A stretch of DNA of 52,465 bases from contig JAGGUN010000026.1 in assembly GCA_021158465.1 (NCBI GenBank), positions 1 through 52,465 of the forward strand, written 5' to 3'. A program made the position numbers and the translations under genes. Position 1 is the first letter of the stretch. Each line of letters begins with the position of its first letter. A model generated the notes under the pieces. It searched no databases. It saw only the letters and a program-made list of their open reading frames with translations, and had not been told where the DNA came from. Shown in pieces: positions 45,076-52,465 of this stretch. Source of the DNA: a bacterium. Lineage in GTDB: Bacteria > UBP14 > UBA6098 > 4484-93.

Positions 45076-45900
45076 CTATTTTCTTTCGGGTAGCTCCTCC
45101 ATCGCGCCGCAGATATAGAGTGTGGCGAGTAGCACGAAGATGAATGTCTGGATGATGCTTGTGAATATCGCCAGAAACATTACCGGCAGTGGTGCGCCGA
45201 GTGGGGCGAGGGAGAAGACGCCAAGTGTCACAAGCAGAAGTTTTGTCAACCCTTTGTATTTTGGCGAGAGTTTTCCAAACCGTCTGATAAGGAATACTGT
45301 CACGAATCCAACGATAAATACCGGGTATACCTTCAGAAGCAGCACCTTCTTCATAGCAATCACGATCAGGCTGACAAGGAAATACAGCATTGCAAGTGTC
45401 TTATCTTCCCCCATTATATTTCCGAACAGCCTGACAGAGAGTGAGAGCGGTCTTGCTATCTCGCTGACTATGTGTATCGGCAGAAGGATTGGGGCGAGGA
45501 ATATGTTGTTCCCCGTGAACTGCTTGAGATAGCTAACTCCAAGCTCTTTGAAACCGACAAAATGTGTCGAGAAAAAGACGACGAGAGCCAGGGCAACAGT
45601 TGTGTTGAGTGAGGATGTCGGTGAGATGAATCCTGGAACAAGCCCTATGAGGTTTGAGAGCAGGATAAATATCCCGAGTGTGCCGAGCAACGGCAGGAAC
45701 CTGGGTCCATTGCTTGAGAAGGACAGAAGCAGATTCTCGATAGACTCGAGAACATATTCGATGAAATTCTGCAGACTGCCGGGGATAATCGATAGGTGTC
45801 TTGTGGCAAGGTAAGAAACAGCGATTATCACTGCCATAACGAACCAGCTGTTGGTGATGTAGCCGGGAATGCCGTTTATATGTAATATTGTAAATTTCAT
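45076..45900 (-). CDS. atpB: F-type ATP synthase subunit a
   Basis: The 274-residue stator channel subunit has five to six membrane helices. The essential Arg157 is in LSLSVRLFGN, and GLVPGFISPTSSLNTTVALA precedes it as usual. A further long helix pair ends in LATLYICGAMEE. It is the first gene of the atp operon. The promoter lies directly upstream and leaves only about 8-10 leader bases, without a recognisable Shine-Dalgarno site. Confidence 0.95.
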   Translation of the reverse strand: MKFTILHINGIPGYITNSWFVMAVIIAVSYLATRHLSIIPGSLQNFIEYVLESIENLLLSFSSNGPRFLPLLGTLGIFILLSNLIGLVPGFISPTSSLNTTVALALVVFFSTHFVGFKELGVSYLKQFTGNNIFLAPILLPIHIVSEIARPLSLSVRLFGNIMGEDKTLAMLYFLVSLIVIAMKKVLLLKVYPVFIVGFVTVFLIRRFGKLSPKYKGLTKLLLVTLGVFSLAPLGAPLPVMFLAIFTSIIQTFIFVLLATLYICGAMEELPERK

Positions 45901-45915
45901 TTTTTAATAGTCGAC

Positions 45916-45943
45916 AATATATGATAAAATTCGCATTTGTCAA
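45916..45943 (-). promoter_or_regulatory. Promoter of the ATP synthase operon
   Basis: On the minus strand TTGACA (45943-45938) and TATATT (45921-45916) are separated by 16 bases. This is identical in hexamers and spacing to the porin-gene promoter. The -10 ends 15 bases before the atpB ATG, so the leader is very short. The -35 overlaps the stop codon of the upstream ATPase gene. Confidence 0.75.
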
Positions 45944-46824
45944 TTCTCAATTTCGATTTTCTCTCTCACAATCTTCCAGAGGTTTTTTATTGTCTTGGTT
46001 GTTGTCGATTCTGCGAATTCGATGATGCTTTTTTTGTGTATCTGCGCCTCGGTGAAGGCTCGGTCGTATGGTATTTTCCCTATTAGTGGGACATTGAGTT
46101 TCTTGAGGGTTTTCTCAATGTTTTCTGTTACTTCTTTATTTATATCCCATTTGTTGATGACTACGACAGCTGGAACGGACATATTTTTTGTCAGCTCGAT
46201 TATGCGGACGAGGTCAAACTCACCGGAGGTGGTCGGTTCTGTGACCGCAAGGGCGAGTGTTGCGTTACTCATTGATGCGATGACTGGGCAGCCGATGCCG
46301 GGAGGACCATCGATTATCACAAGCTCCTTCCCATTTTCTTTGGCGATCTTTTTTGCTTTTTCCCTTATGAGTGTGACGAGTTTACCGGAGTTCTCCTCTG
46401 CTATGCCCAGGTGTGCATGCACCATATAGCCAACTCTTGTCTCGGAGACAAAGAGCTCCCCGTTTATGACAGGATTAAACTCGATTGCGTTCTCGGGGCA
46501 GTTCCACACACAGACTCCACAGCTGTCGCAGAGTGTAGGGTCAACTCGGTACTTCCCGTTGCTTTTGTCGATGGATATGGCGTCGAACCGGCAGATGGAT
46601 TGGCATATCCCGCAAGCGGTGCAGTTCTCCGGTATAATCTTTGCCTTTTTCCCTCCACTGAAATCTTCTCTTGACCTGATGCTGGGCTCAAGTATCAGTG
46701 GAATATCTGGTGCATCGACATCGCAGTCAGCGATAACGGCTCCCTTCGCGATGGTAGCAAATGCTGCTGTGATGCTTGTTTTGCCAGTTCCGCCTTTACC
46801 GCTTACTACCACTAACTCCTTCAT
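45940..46824 (-). CDS. MinD/Mrp-type P-loop ATPase with inserted ferredoxin domain
   Basis: The 294-residue protein has a deviant Walker A (GKGGTGKTS) at its start and a two-[4Fe-4S] ferredoxin insert at about 65-120 (CTACGICQSIC, CDSCGVCVWNC). Switch motifs VIIDGPPGIGCPV and VVINKWD follow. Such ATPases usually occur in tandem pairs in anaerobes and are linked to iron-sulfur or metallocofactor biogenesis (Mrp/Nbp35-like). Exact clients are not established. The start overlaps the upstream paralog by 29 bases. Confidence 0.88.
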   Translation of the reverse strand: MKELVVVSGKGGTGKTSITAAFATIAKGAVIADCDVDAPDIPLILEPSIRSREDFSGGKKAKIIPENCTACGICQSICRFDAISIDKSNGKYRVDPTLCDSCGVCVWNCPENAIEFNPVINGELFVSETRVGYMVHAHLGIAEENSGKLVTLIREKAKKIAKENGKELVIIDGPPGIGCPVIASMSNATLALAVTEPTTSGEFDLVRIIELTKNMSVPAVVVINKWDINKEVTENIEKTLKKLNVPLIGKIPYDRAFTEAQIHKKSIIEFAESTTTKTIKNLWKIVREKIEIEN

Positions 46825-47665
46825 CTATGATTTCCTTTACCTTGTAGAATATTTCAGAGAAGTTTCTCTTTATCTCGGGGACTGCTTGCGGGATGAGCCT
46901 TCCATGTGAGTATGCTATGGCTATTCTTCTGTCGAGGGGTATCCTGGAGAGGATCGGGATCTTCTCGCTTGATAGAAAGTCTTCAACCTCGGGGAATCCA
47001 CGCTGGTATCTGTTTATAACCACGCCGAAAGGGAGGGAAAGCTGTCTTATCACGCTGATGGCGAGTTTTAGGTCGTTCAGTCCGAACGGTGTTGGTTCGG
47101 TGACGAGTATGGCAAAGTCTGTTCCTCTGACGGTTTCTACCATAGGGCATGATGTTCCTGGCGGGGCATCTATAACGGTTATTCCGTCAGCGGGGCATCT
47201 TTTCTTCACCTCTTTTATCACTGGGATTGCCCTGACCTCACCGATATTCATTCTTCCTTCGATGAATCCTATCCTACCAGATTTCCCTTCCCTTATTGTT
47301 CCTGTTTCCCTCATAACCTCCGTAATAGCGTTCTCTGGGCAGGCGAGCGAGCATCCACCGCAGGAATGGCAGAGTTCTGGGAATATGAGAGCAGTCTTTT
47401 CCGTATTGACGATTGCCCCATACTGGCAGACCTCTCCACACCGTTTTCTGTTTTTGCATTTGTCGAGGTTGACCTTTGGAACAAGGACACCGACAGGCTT
47501 CTCTGTTTCAATCTCCGGCTTGAGGAAGATATGCCCATCTGGTTCCTCGACATCGCAGTCAAGATAGTTAACGGGTATCCCTTTCTCTGAGATGATATAT
47601 GCGAGCCCTGTAGCGACTGTTGTTTTGCCTGTTCCGCCCTTGCCGCTTGCCACCGCTATCTTCAT
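46796..47665 (-). CDS. MinD/Mrp-type P-loop ATPase with inserted ferredoxin domain (paralog)
   Basis: The 289-residue sibling of the next gene has a Walker A GKGGTGKTT at residues 9-17. Its ferredoxin insert shows an altered first site (CKNRKRCGEVC) and a canonical second (CHSCGGCSLAC). Further motifs are VIDAPPGTSCPM and VVINRYQ. The stretch CKNRKRC carries a longer first spacing than a normal CxxCxxC. It probably forms a heterodimer with the adjacent paralog (inference). The start overlaps the NifX-like gene by 4 bases. Confidence 0.88.
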   Translation of the reverse strand: MKIAVASGKGGTGKTTVATGLAYIISEKGIPVNYLDCDVEEPDGHIFLKPEIETEKPVGVLVPKVNLDKCKNRKRCGEVCQYGAIVNTEKTALIFPELCHSCGGCSLACPENAITEVMRETGTIREGKSGRIGFIEGRMNIGEVRAIPVIKEVKKRCPADGITVIDAPPGTSCPMVETVRGTDFAILVTEPTPFGLNDLKLAISVIRQLSLPFGVVINRYQRGFPEVEDFLSSEKIPILSRIPLDRRIAIAYSHGRLIPQAVPEIKRNFSEIFYKVKEIIDEGVSGSKR

Positions 47666-47985
47666 TCTTGACCTTTTTTGAAATCCTCGATTGCTTCTCT
47701 CACGGTTTTTCTCTCTCGTGGCATTACTACCTTGATGTTTGCCGCATCTATAGCCCTGGCTGCGTTTGGTCCGATGTTGCCGGTGATAAGGGCTTCCACA
47801 TTCTCGCTTATAAGCATCTGTGCTGCTTGTGGACCTACACCGTGGGTTCCCTGAGCGTGCTCATTTTTAACAGCCTTGAACTCCATATTCTCTGTGTCCA
47901 CGAAGATGAAATAGTTAGCCCTTGCGAACCTCTCATCAATCAGGTCGTCGAGGTTCGGTCCTGTCGATGTCACTGCTATCTTCAC
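47662..47985 (-). CDS. NifX/NifB-type dinitrogenase cofactor-binding domain protein
   Basis: The 107-residue protein has the small NifX/NafY fold: KIAVTSTGPNLDDLIDERF, YFIFVDTENMEF, GVGPQAAQMLIS, ALITGNIGPNA. Stand-alone members occur beside ferredoxin-MinD ATPases in many anaerobes that do not fix nitrogen and are thought to carry iron-sulfur or metal cofactors. A longer open frame continues upstream, but the GTG at 47985 has an AAAGGGGG site 4 bases ahead and overlaps the upstream stop as GTGA, so I chose it. Confidence 0.87.
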   Translation of the reverse strand: MKIAVTSTGPNLDDLIDERFARANYFIFVDTENMEFKAVKNEHAQGTHGVGPQAAQMLISENVEALITGNIGPNAARAIDAANIKVVMPRERKTVREAIEDFKKGQE

Positions 47986-48857
47986 TTTTCCCCCTTTGTT
48001 TTGTATTTTTGTCCTTTGACGACGAGACTGCCGACAGGTAGCCCGATCTCTTTTTCGACCACATGGCATTTTACCTTGAACAGGAAGAAGATGTTGTGTC
48101 TGACATCGCTTAAAGATTCGTAATTTCCCTGTCCCTTTGAGATGATGAGGTCTGATCTCCAGAAGCGCCTTTGGAAATCTTCTGAGCAATCACCAAGTAT
48201 TGTCCCTGGTGCATCCGAGCCGTTGTCGATGACGGTAGCAAGTTCTGTTATTCCTGATGCTCTTGCATCTTCGAATGTTGCATCGTTTATGGTGGGTGCA
48301 CCTCTCACCACATATGTTATTTTCTCCCGCGGCATCTTCTCGATAAGCAGTCTGTCGAGGACAATCTCTCCTGCGTTATCACCGAGAAAGAGGATGCTTT
48401 TTGCTTTTGTTATCTCCTCCTTGAGGTGTGCTACCTCCTCTTTATCGAGTGGTGGTGAGGTTGCATCGAGGATATCTCTTTCGATCTCCTCTGTGCCGAT
48501 TGCGCCCTTGGCGGCGGAATCCATTATATTTCCGGCAATGGAGTAGCGAACAGCCATCTCGAACGGGTCATCGGATTCTTTTATTTTCTGCCTCAGATGG
48601 GGCAAGAGAGCCAGAGCCTCCCTGTTTATCCTTTCCTTTATCTTTTGATATGGATCGGTGTTTCCTGTTGTTTCCTTTATAAGTCGGTGAATCTTCTGCC
48701 CGATGTGTGGAGGTGGAAGCGAAAGGTCAAATTGGGATATTTCCTCAAGCAGCTTCTGGATGAATTCTACTTGCTTTTCCTCGCAGGGTGTGGCGAGCTG
48801 GACAGCCTCAACCGCCTGACGAGCAAAACAAGGTATGCATTCGAGATATGTTTTCAT
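47982..48857 (-). CDS. DUF89-family protein (ARMT1/AF1104-like)
   Basis: The 291-residue product matches the microbial DUF89 family. It starts with KTYLECIPCFARQAVEAV, carrying two Cys, and has the metal-site strings LFLGDNAGEIVLDR, YVVRGAPTINDAT and SDLIISKGQGNYESL. Eukaryotic and archaeal relatives are metal-dependent phosphatases acting on damaged or phosphorylated metabolites; the substrate here is unknown. A GTG 7 codons earlier (48878) is in frame, but family proteins begin at the MKTY equivalent. No Shine-Dalgarno site is seen for either start. It heads the iron-sulfur cluster operon. Confidence 0.82.
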   Translation of the reverse strand: MKTYLECIPCFARQAVEAVQLATPCEEKQVEFIQKLLEEISQFDLSLPPPHIGQKIHRLIKETTGNTDPYQKIKERINREALALLPHLRQKIKESDDPFEMAVRYSIAGNIMDSAAKGAIGTEEIERDILDATSPPLDKEEVAHLKEEITKAKSILFLGDNAGEIVLDRLLIEKMPREKITYVVRGAPTINDATFEDARASGITELATVIDNGSDAPGTILGDCSEDFQRRFWRSDLIISKGQGNYESLSDVRHNIFFLFKVKCHVVEKEIGLPVGSLVVKGQKYKTKGEK

Positions 48858-48869
48858 GGTTGGGTAGAT

Positions 48870-48897
48870 TAGATACACATTTTTTGGCTGTTTGCAA
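48870..48897 (-). promoter_or_regulatory. Possible promoter for the DUF89-led operon
   Basis: On the minus strand TTGCAA (48897-48892) and TATCTA (48875-48870) are spaced by 16 bases. The -10 ends 12 bases before the ATG at 48857, which would leave a leader of only about 5 bases. This is consistent with the lack of a ribosome-binding site there. Confidence 0.4.
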
Positions 48898-48925
48898 GAG
48901 GTTTTTCTCTTTGGGAAGAGATAAA

Positions 48926-48955
48926 GGGATGCCCACAGTTTCCCGCAGACATCCC
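48926..48955 (-). terminator. Rho-independent terminator after the clan CD peptidase gene
   Basis: Read on the minus strand, an 11-bp stem (GGGATGTCTGC with GTGGGCATCCC, three G-T pairs) encloses an 8-base loop and is followed by TTTATCTCTT. It lies 22 bases after the stop of the peptidase-like gene and separates it from the DUF89 operon. Confidence 0.7.
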
Positions 48956-48977
48956 CGTAAAAGATTTTCGTATGAGG

Positions 48978-51371
48978 CTACTTCAACAGAAGCATCTTCC
49001 TCTTTTTCGTGCCGAAATCGGTCTTTATCTCATACAGATATACGCCGGTTGGCAGATTGTCTGCATTAAATTTGACAAGATGATAGCCGGCGGGGAAATT
49101 CTCATTCTCGACAACTGTTTCGATTTTCTCGCCGAGTATGTTGAACACATCGAGCGTAACCTTCGACTCATCGGGGAGAGCGAACGAGATATTGGTGCTT
49201 GAGTTGAACGGGTTCGGGAAGTTGGCGAAGAGCTTAAACCTGTCGGGGATTTTCCTTGTCGGTTCATCCACACTGACCTCATACCAGTTGAAACTGCTCC
49301 TTATTCCCCAGGCGTCGAACTCAAACGCCAGGGGAGAGCCAGAGGTGGAGAAGTATATTGAACCGACATCGAGCATCTCCGGGCTTTCCTCCATTTCCCA
49401 CATCATATAGGCACCGAGATGGACCTGATAAACTCCTGGCTCGTATATGTCTAAATAGTGCCAGGGGAATTCTGCACCCTCCATCGCTATATACAGTTCA
49501 CCGGGGTTTATAACCTCAGCGATGTCGAGGTTAAGGTAGATATCCTCCCAGGATAGGTTTGGCTCATAGTAGAAGCCGACATTGAGGTCTGTGACTCCTA
49601 TACCTTCTCCCATAAATCTTGGGAGTTCGGTCAGCTCGATGCCAAGTGTGTCGTGAAAGACAGTCCAGGGAGATTCGACTATCTCCCCGAATTCCTCTCC
49701 ATTGCCATCGTTGAAACCGTAAGAAGGTCCAACGAAATCGTAGTTTATCAGCCGTGATTGTGGGTGCTCCTGAGTATAACATTGTGTAACTCTCATAGTG
49801 AATGTGCTGTCCTCGTTGTGTATTATGAAATGTCCTGTGGATGAGCTGTCGGCGTTTAGATACCGGACATTATTCCCCTCAGTATAGCCGATGGAGCCGG
49901 GTATATTCCAGTTCCAGCTACCGACTTCCCTGTGTGAGCCATCACTGTTGACCTCATAGATGGTGACATTCCCGCAGCTGGAGGAATTACCCTCAAACTT
50001 TATCTCTACCTGCCCGCCGGGTGGGACATATATTCGTACGGAATCGCAGAAGCCTATGGTAGGAATGATTGTTTTACATATTCCCTTGCCGATGGCGTTT
50101 CTTCTCCTATTCACGGACTCCCGCCATTTTACGGTATCTCTGACCCATTTCTCGCGTCTAACCGAATCGACCGTTCCGGGTGGATGGCGCTCGAGCCAGG
50201 CTCTAACCGAGTCTATATTTTCTTCAATCTGCCTGATTCTTCTCCTTAGATAATTCTCATAGTTTTGCTTTGCTCCCCTGACAGCCCCTTCATACGAGGA
50301 ATCAGCCATCAGCAGAGCGAGTTTCTCCTTGAGCCATTCATCTCCGCTGGTTGGTGACCATGAACGGCCGGTTGTGCCCGAGGATGAGCTGATATGGATC
50401 CTCGCCTTGCCCTTTGGGTCGAGACCCGAGACGCCGACAGCTGTGCTGCCACCATAACATTGGTTGAACTCATCGTATATCTCGTCGCAACAGGAGTCGA
50501 TGATTGCCTGCTGCATCTCTTTCAGCGAATCAGCTGTAAGCGTGTCGCCGTCACGCAAACGGATGGCACCGCCTGGACTGCCGTGGTTTCCCACAAACTT
50601 CTGAAAAGTTGCGGTTGTATCCCCGCAATCCCGGGCAATTCTTGCCGCAATAGAATCGTGAACTGCCCTTATATTCGACATCGTAGCAGCCTGCACCATC
50701 GAATCGGGAATGTTTGCCGGGTCAGGGTTACGAGTACCATCGTCGTAGAGAACAAATACATTTTCCTTACAATATCCTGCTGAGTCCTTGTATTCGTAGA
50801 AGTTCTTGATATCGTTTTCAAAAGCTTCTCTTCTCCCTCTGCCGGAGTTCTTTGCCACAATTGCAACAGCAAACTTGCAGGGGTCACACTCTTCATCGAG
50901 CAACCCTTTGCCATCTTCTTCTCTATCCTTCCGGGGTGCTTCTCCTTTGCTACCGCCTGTATCGGGGAACATAGACGGGAACATTATCTCGTAATCCAGC
51001 GGCTCAATAAGTATCTCGAGTGTGTCATCAGGATAGATTGGGTCGGGGTCCGTTCGCCTGCTGAGGATGCCTCTCACGATGATGCCACCTCCATACCAGG
51101 CACTATCGGGTGGCGGAGGGTCAAGCACGAAGATCACCGAAAACGGTGGGGGATATTCGGTGGAAAGATAATCGTCGTAAAAATCGAAGAGCAACTGCTC
51201 CTCTGGCGTAGTATAATACCCTATAACAGAGACGGTATCTCCGTCGGCAAGCTCGGGCAGTGCATCGTAAAGCCCGGGAATAGTGTAGGTTACATCCTGT
51301 CCCGTTGCAGGAATGCATAGACAGGCGAAGAATAGCAACAGTAGCACCGGTAAGGAAATGTTCTTTGACAT
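48978..51371 (-). CDS. Secreted clan CD cysteine peptidase-like protein with type A-like sorting domain
   Basis: The 797-residue product has a signal peptide (SKNISLPVLLLLFFACLCIPATG) and a beta-rich N-terminal part. The caspase-like domain at about 160-360 has the His of VGNHGSPGG at about 263 and the Cys of FNQCYGGS at about 305, the dyad layout of clan CD peptidases (legumain, gingipain, clostripain). A coiled segment with Arg/Glu and a beta region follow, and the tail holds ANFPNPFNSSTNISF, LDVFNILGEKI, TGVYLYEI and ends in MLLLK, a type A T9SS-like sorting domain. An open frame starts earlier at 51443, but the ATG at 51371 has GAGGAGG at 51377-51383 and gives the signal peptide directly. 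Proteolysis is inferred from the dyad only. Confidence 0.82.
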   Translation of the reverse strand: MSKNISLPVLLLLFFACLCIPATGQDVTYTIPGLYDALPELADGDTVSVIGYYTTPEEQLLFDFYDDYLSTEYPPPFSVIFVLDPPPPDSAWYGGGIIVRGILSRRTDPDPIYPDDTLEILIEPLDYEIMFPSMFPDTGGSKGEAPRKDREEDGKGLLDEECDPCKFAVAIVAKNSGRGRREAFENDIKNFYEYKDSAGYCKENVFVLYDDGTRNPDPANIPDSMVQAATMSNIRAVHDSIAARIARDCGDTTATFQKFVGNHGSPGGAIRLRDGDTLTADSLKEMQQAIIDSCCDEIYDEFNQCYGGSTAVGVSGLDPKGKARIHISSSSGTTGRSWSPTSGDEWLKEKLALLMADSSYEGAVRGAKQNYENYLRRRIRQIEENIDSVRAWLERHPPGTVDSVRREKWVRDTVKWRESVNRRRNAIGKGICKTIIPTIGFCDSVRIYVPPGGQVEIKFEGNSSSCGNVTIYEVNSDGSHREVGSWNWNIPGSIGYTEGNNVRYLNADSSSTGHFIIHNEDSTFTMRVTQCYTQEHPQSRLINYDFVGPSYGFNDGNGEEFGEIVESPWTVFHDTLGIELTELPRFMGEGIGVTDLNVGFYYEPNLSWEDIYLNLDIAEVINPGELYIAMEGAEFPWHYLDIYEPGVYQVHLGAYMMWEMEESPEMLDVGSIYFSTSGSPLAFEFDAWGIRSSFNWYEVSVDEPTRKIPDRFKLFANFPNPFNSSTNISFALPDESKVTLDVFNILGEKIETVVENENFPAGYHLVKFNADNLPTGVYLYEIKTDFGTKKRKMLLLK

Positions 51372-51433
51372 CTTAACCTCCTCGATAATAATGAATGTTT
51401 TAACTATTTTATCTTTGCCTTTTACCGTATAGA

Positions 51434-51462
51434 AAAATAACATATAAATACTAAAAAGTCAA
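51434..51462 (-). promoter_or_regulatory. Promoter of the clan CD peptidase-like gene
   Basis: On the minus strand TTGACT (51462-51457) is followed after 17 bases by TATTTT (51439-51434), in a strongly A/T-rich stretch. The predicted leader of about 55 bases carries the GAGGAGG ribosome-binding site ahead of the ATG at 51371. Confidence 0.55.
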
Positions 51463-51519
51463 TTTTTTTACACCTGTGAGAGAATGAAATAGCTGGGACA
51501 GTCTGCCAATTGCAGTTTA

Positions 51520-52465
51520 TTATCTCGATAGGATTGATTTTATGATATACATCGGGTTCCAGCGCTTGTTATCGGGTGAGTAGGGCAGGTCGCAGCTTCG
51601 GCAGGCGGCGACATCTTGTGTCCTTTGTTCGATGAGAGCGAGTCTCATTTGTTGGTATCTTTCACCGTTCCATATGTTCATAATCTCATCCTCGAAGACA
51701 TTTCCCAGTATAGTTCTTGCCGATGTATCTCGGCAGCAGGCAACGGCGTTGCCGTCCCAGGTGACAGCGAGCATTGTCCATGGGTATGGGCAGAGACGGT
51801 ATCTTTTTCCTTTCTCGAAATTGAGATGTCCTGTGAAATTGTGGAACTCTCGTGTATAAAATTTTATATTTCGTGTAAGATGTTCTGGGAATAGTGAGCG
51901 CATCTCCCGGAGGGAGGATTTCTCTTCTGTGCCTGCGAATGTTGAGATGTCGACTATTTCGACCTTGACCTTTGGATTTTTTCTTGCCACTTCGACGAGG
52001 TATTTCAGGTTTTCGTACACGGGCTCAAAGTCGCCCTTTTTTCCTCGGATCTGCTCGAATATCTCCTTTTTCGCTGCGAAGTCGACCGATATAGAGAATC
52101 CACCTGCCTTCACAAGCTCATCGATTACACGGGGGTAGAGTAATCTTGCGTTTGAGGAGAATCGTGGGGTAAGCCCGAACTCGTTTGTGATAGCGACAAG
52201 CTCGACAAAATTCGGGTTCAGGAGCGGCTCGCCGTCGAGTGTCAGAGAAGAATTCCTATTGCCTGGAGATAACGCATTTCTTTTCTTCAGGAATAGTTTG
52301 TAATTCTCGACGGAGAGGTACCCCTGCTCTCTCTCGAATTTGTGCTTCGGGTCGGACTGCGGGCAGAATGAGCAGGCGAAGTTGCAGATATTTGTCGGCT
52401 CGATTGTATAGAAGTATGGCGGGTAGGGGAGAACTACCGATTTCTTTATATAGTGATACGCAATT
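51520..52465 (-). CDS. Radical SAM/SPASM-domain protein, 5' end cut by window
   Basis: The frame is open to the window edge, and 314 residues are visible. Near the edge is the radical SAM cluster motif CNFACSFC (CX3CX2C), about 27 codons in, followed by an LTLDGEPLLNP string and FSSNA. The C-terminal SPASM-type part has CPYPWTMLAV, ACCRD, ILGNV, IWNGERYQQMR and CRSCDLPY, Cys ligands for an auxiliary iron-sulfur cluster. SPASM enzymes modify peptides, proteins or alcohol groups. I see no precursor peptide in the window. A shorter start at 52113 would cut off the cluster motif and is rejected. Confidence 0.88.
   Translation of the reverse strand, partial: IAYHYIKKSVVLPYPPYFYTIEPTNICNFACSFCPQSDPKHKFEREQGYLSVENYKLFLKKRNALSPGNRNSSLTLDGEPLLNPNFVELVAITNEFGLTPRFSSNARLLYPRVIDELVKAGGFSISVDFAAKKEIFEQIRGKKGDFEPVYENLKYLVEVARKNPKVKVEIVDISTFAGTEEKSSLREMRSLFPEHLTRNIKFYTREFHNFTGHLNFEKGKRYRLCPYPWTMLAVTWDGNAVACCRDTSARTILGNVFEDEIMNIWNGERYQQMRLALIEQRTQDVAACRSCDLPYSPDNKRWNPMYIIKSILSR

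Noticed and set aside
47986-48189. Upstream extension of the NifX-like protein (68 extra codons)
   Set aside because: The extension overlaps the end of the DUF89 gene in another frame and is Arg/Lys-rich. The GTG at 47985 has an AAAGGGGG site and gives a GTGA overlap.
51374-51443. N-terminal extension of the clan CD peptidase-like protein
   Set aside because: The extension would bury the signal peptide behind a Lys-rich stretch and overlap the likely promoter leader. The ATG at 51371 has a strong GAGGAGG site.

Overview
This is a gene-dense stretch of about 52 kb from a bacterium with an outer membrane and probably an anaerobic lifestyle. The clues are several outer-membrane beta-barrels, OmpA-type peptidoglycan-binding domains, signal peptides, and secreted proteins ending in C-terminal domains like those of type IX secretion (T9SS) cargo. 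Ferredoxin-fused MinD/Mrp ATPases and a NifX-family protein point to anaerobic iron-sulfur physiology. The best guess is an uncultured lineage in or near the Fibrobacteres-Chlorobi-Bacteroidetes neighbourhood (WOR-3/TA06/Cloacimonadota-like). That placement is an inference from gene content only. No rRNA, tRNA, CRISPR array, insertion sequence or phage gene was seen, and no stretch of more than 300 bases lacks a gene.

Region 1 (1-28428, + strand) is one tightly packed run of ten genes, many overlapping by 1-4 bases. It begins inside a giant secreted protein made of about 20 Ig-like modules. A second giant protein (12 modules) follows, then two paralogous envelope proteins that fuse a PorV- or PorP/SprF-like beta-barrel to CARDB, OmpA-like and FlgD-like domains. 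After these come purL, a secreted LVIVD-repeat protein, a secreted Ycf48/BNR-repeat protein, asnS, a PHP phosphoesterase and a lamin-tail/CARDB secreted protein. The giant repeat protein plus barrel plus OmpA combination resembles the SprB-SprF adhesin modules of Bacteroidetes, but with barrel and peptidoglycan anchor on one polypeptide. It is the best candidate here for an undescribed surface system. A single porin-like gene with its own promoter and strong terminator follows (28502-29713).

Region 2 (29770-35727, - strand) holds a small operon (pilin-like membrane protein, pyrC, dxs) and a two-gene unit made of a small membrane protein and a sodium:solute symporter carrying an unusual extracytoplasmic insert. 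Region 3 (35828-39420, + strand) pairs recO with a third barrel-CARDB-OmpA paralog.

Region 4 (39404-45900, - strand) is a rearranged F-type ATP synthase operon: atpB, a PTS EIIA-like gene, atpE, atpF, then an alpha subunit whose N-terminus is the C-terminal domain of the delta subunit. No gamma, beta or epsilon gene follows; an outer-membrane protein and an amidohydrolase take their place. Region 5 (45940-48857, - strand) is an iron-sulfur cluster: two ferredoxin-MinD ATPases, a NifX-like protein and a DUF89 protein. Region 6 (48978-52465, - strand) has a secreted clan CD cysteine peptidase-like protein with a type A-like sorting domain, then a radical SAM/SPASM protein cut by the window edge.

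Promoters that can be read by eye share a TTGACA-like -35, a 16-17 bp spacer and a TATATT-like -10. Several genes have good Shine-Dalgarno sites, while atpB and the DUF89 gene appear to have very short leaders.
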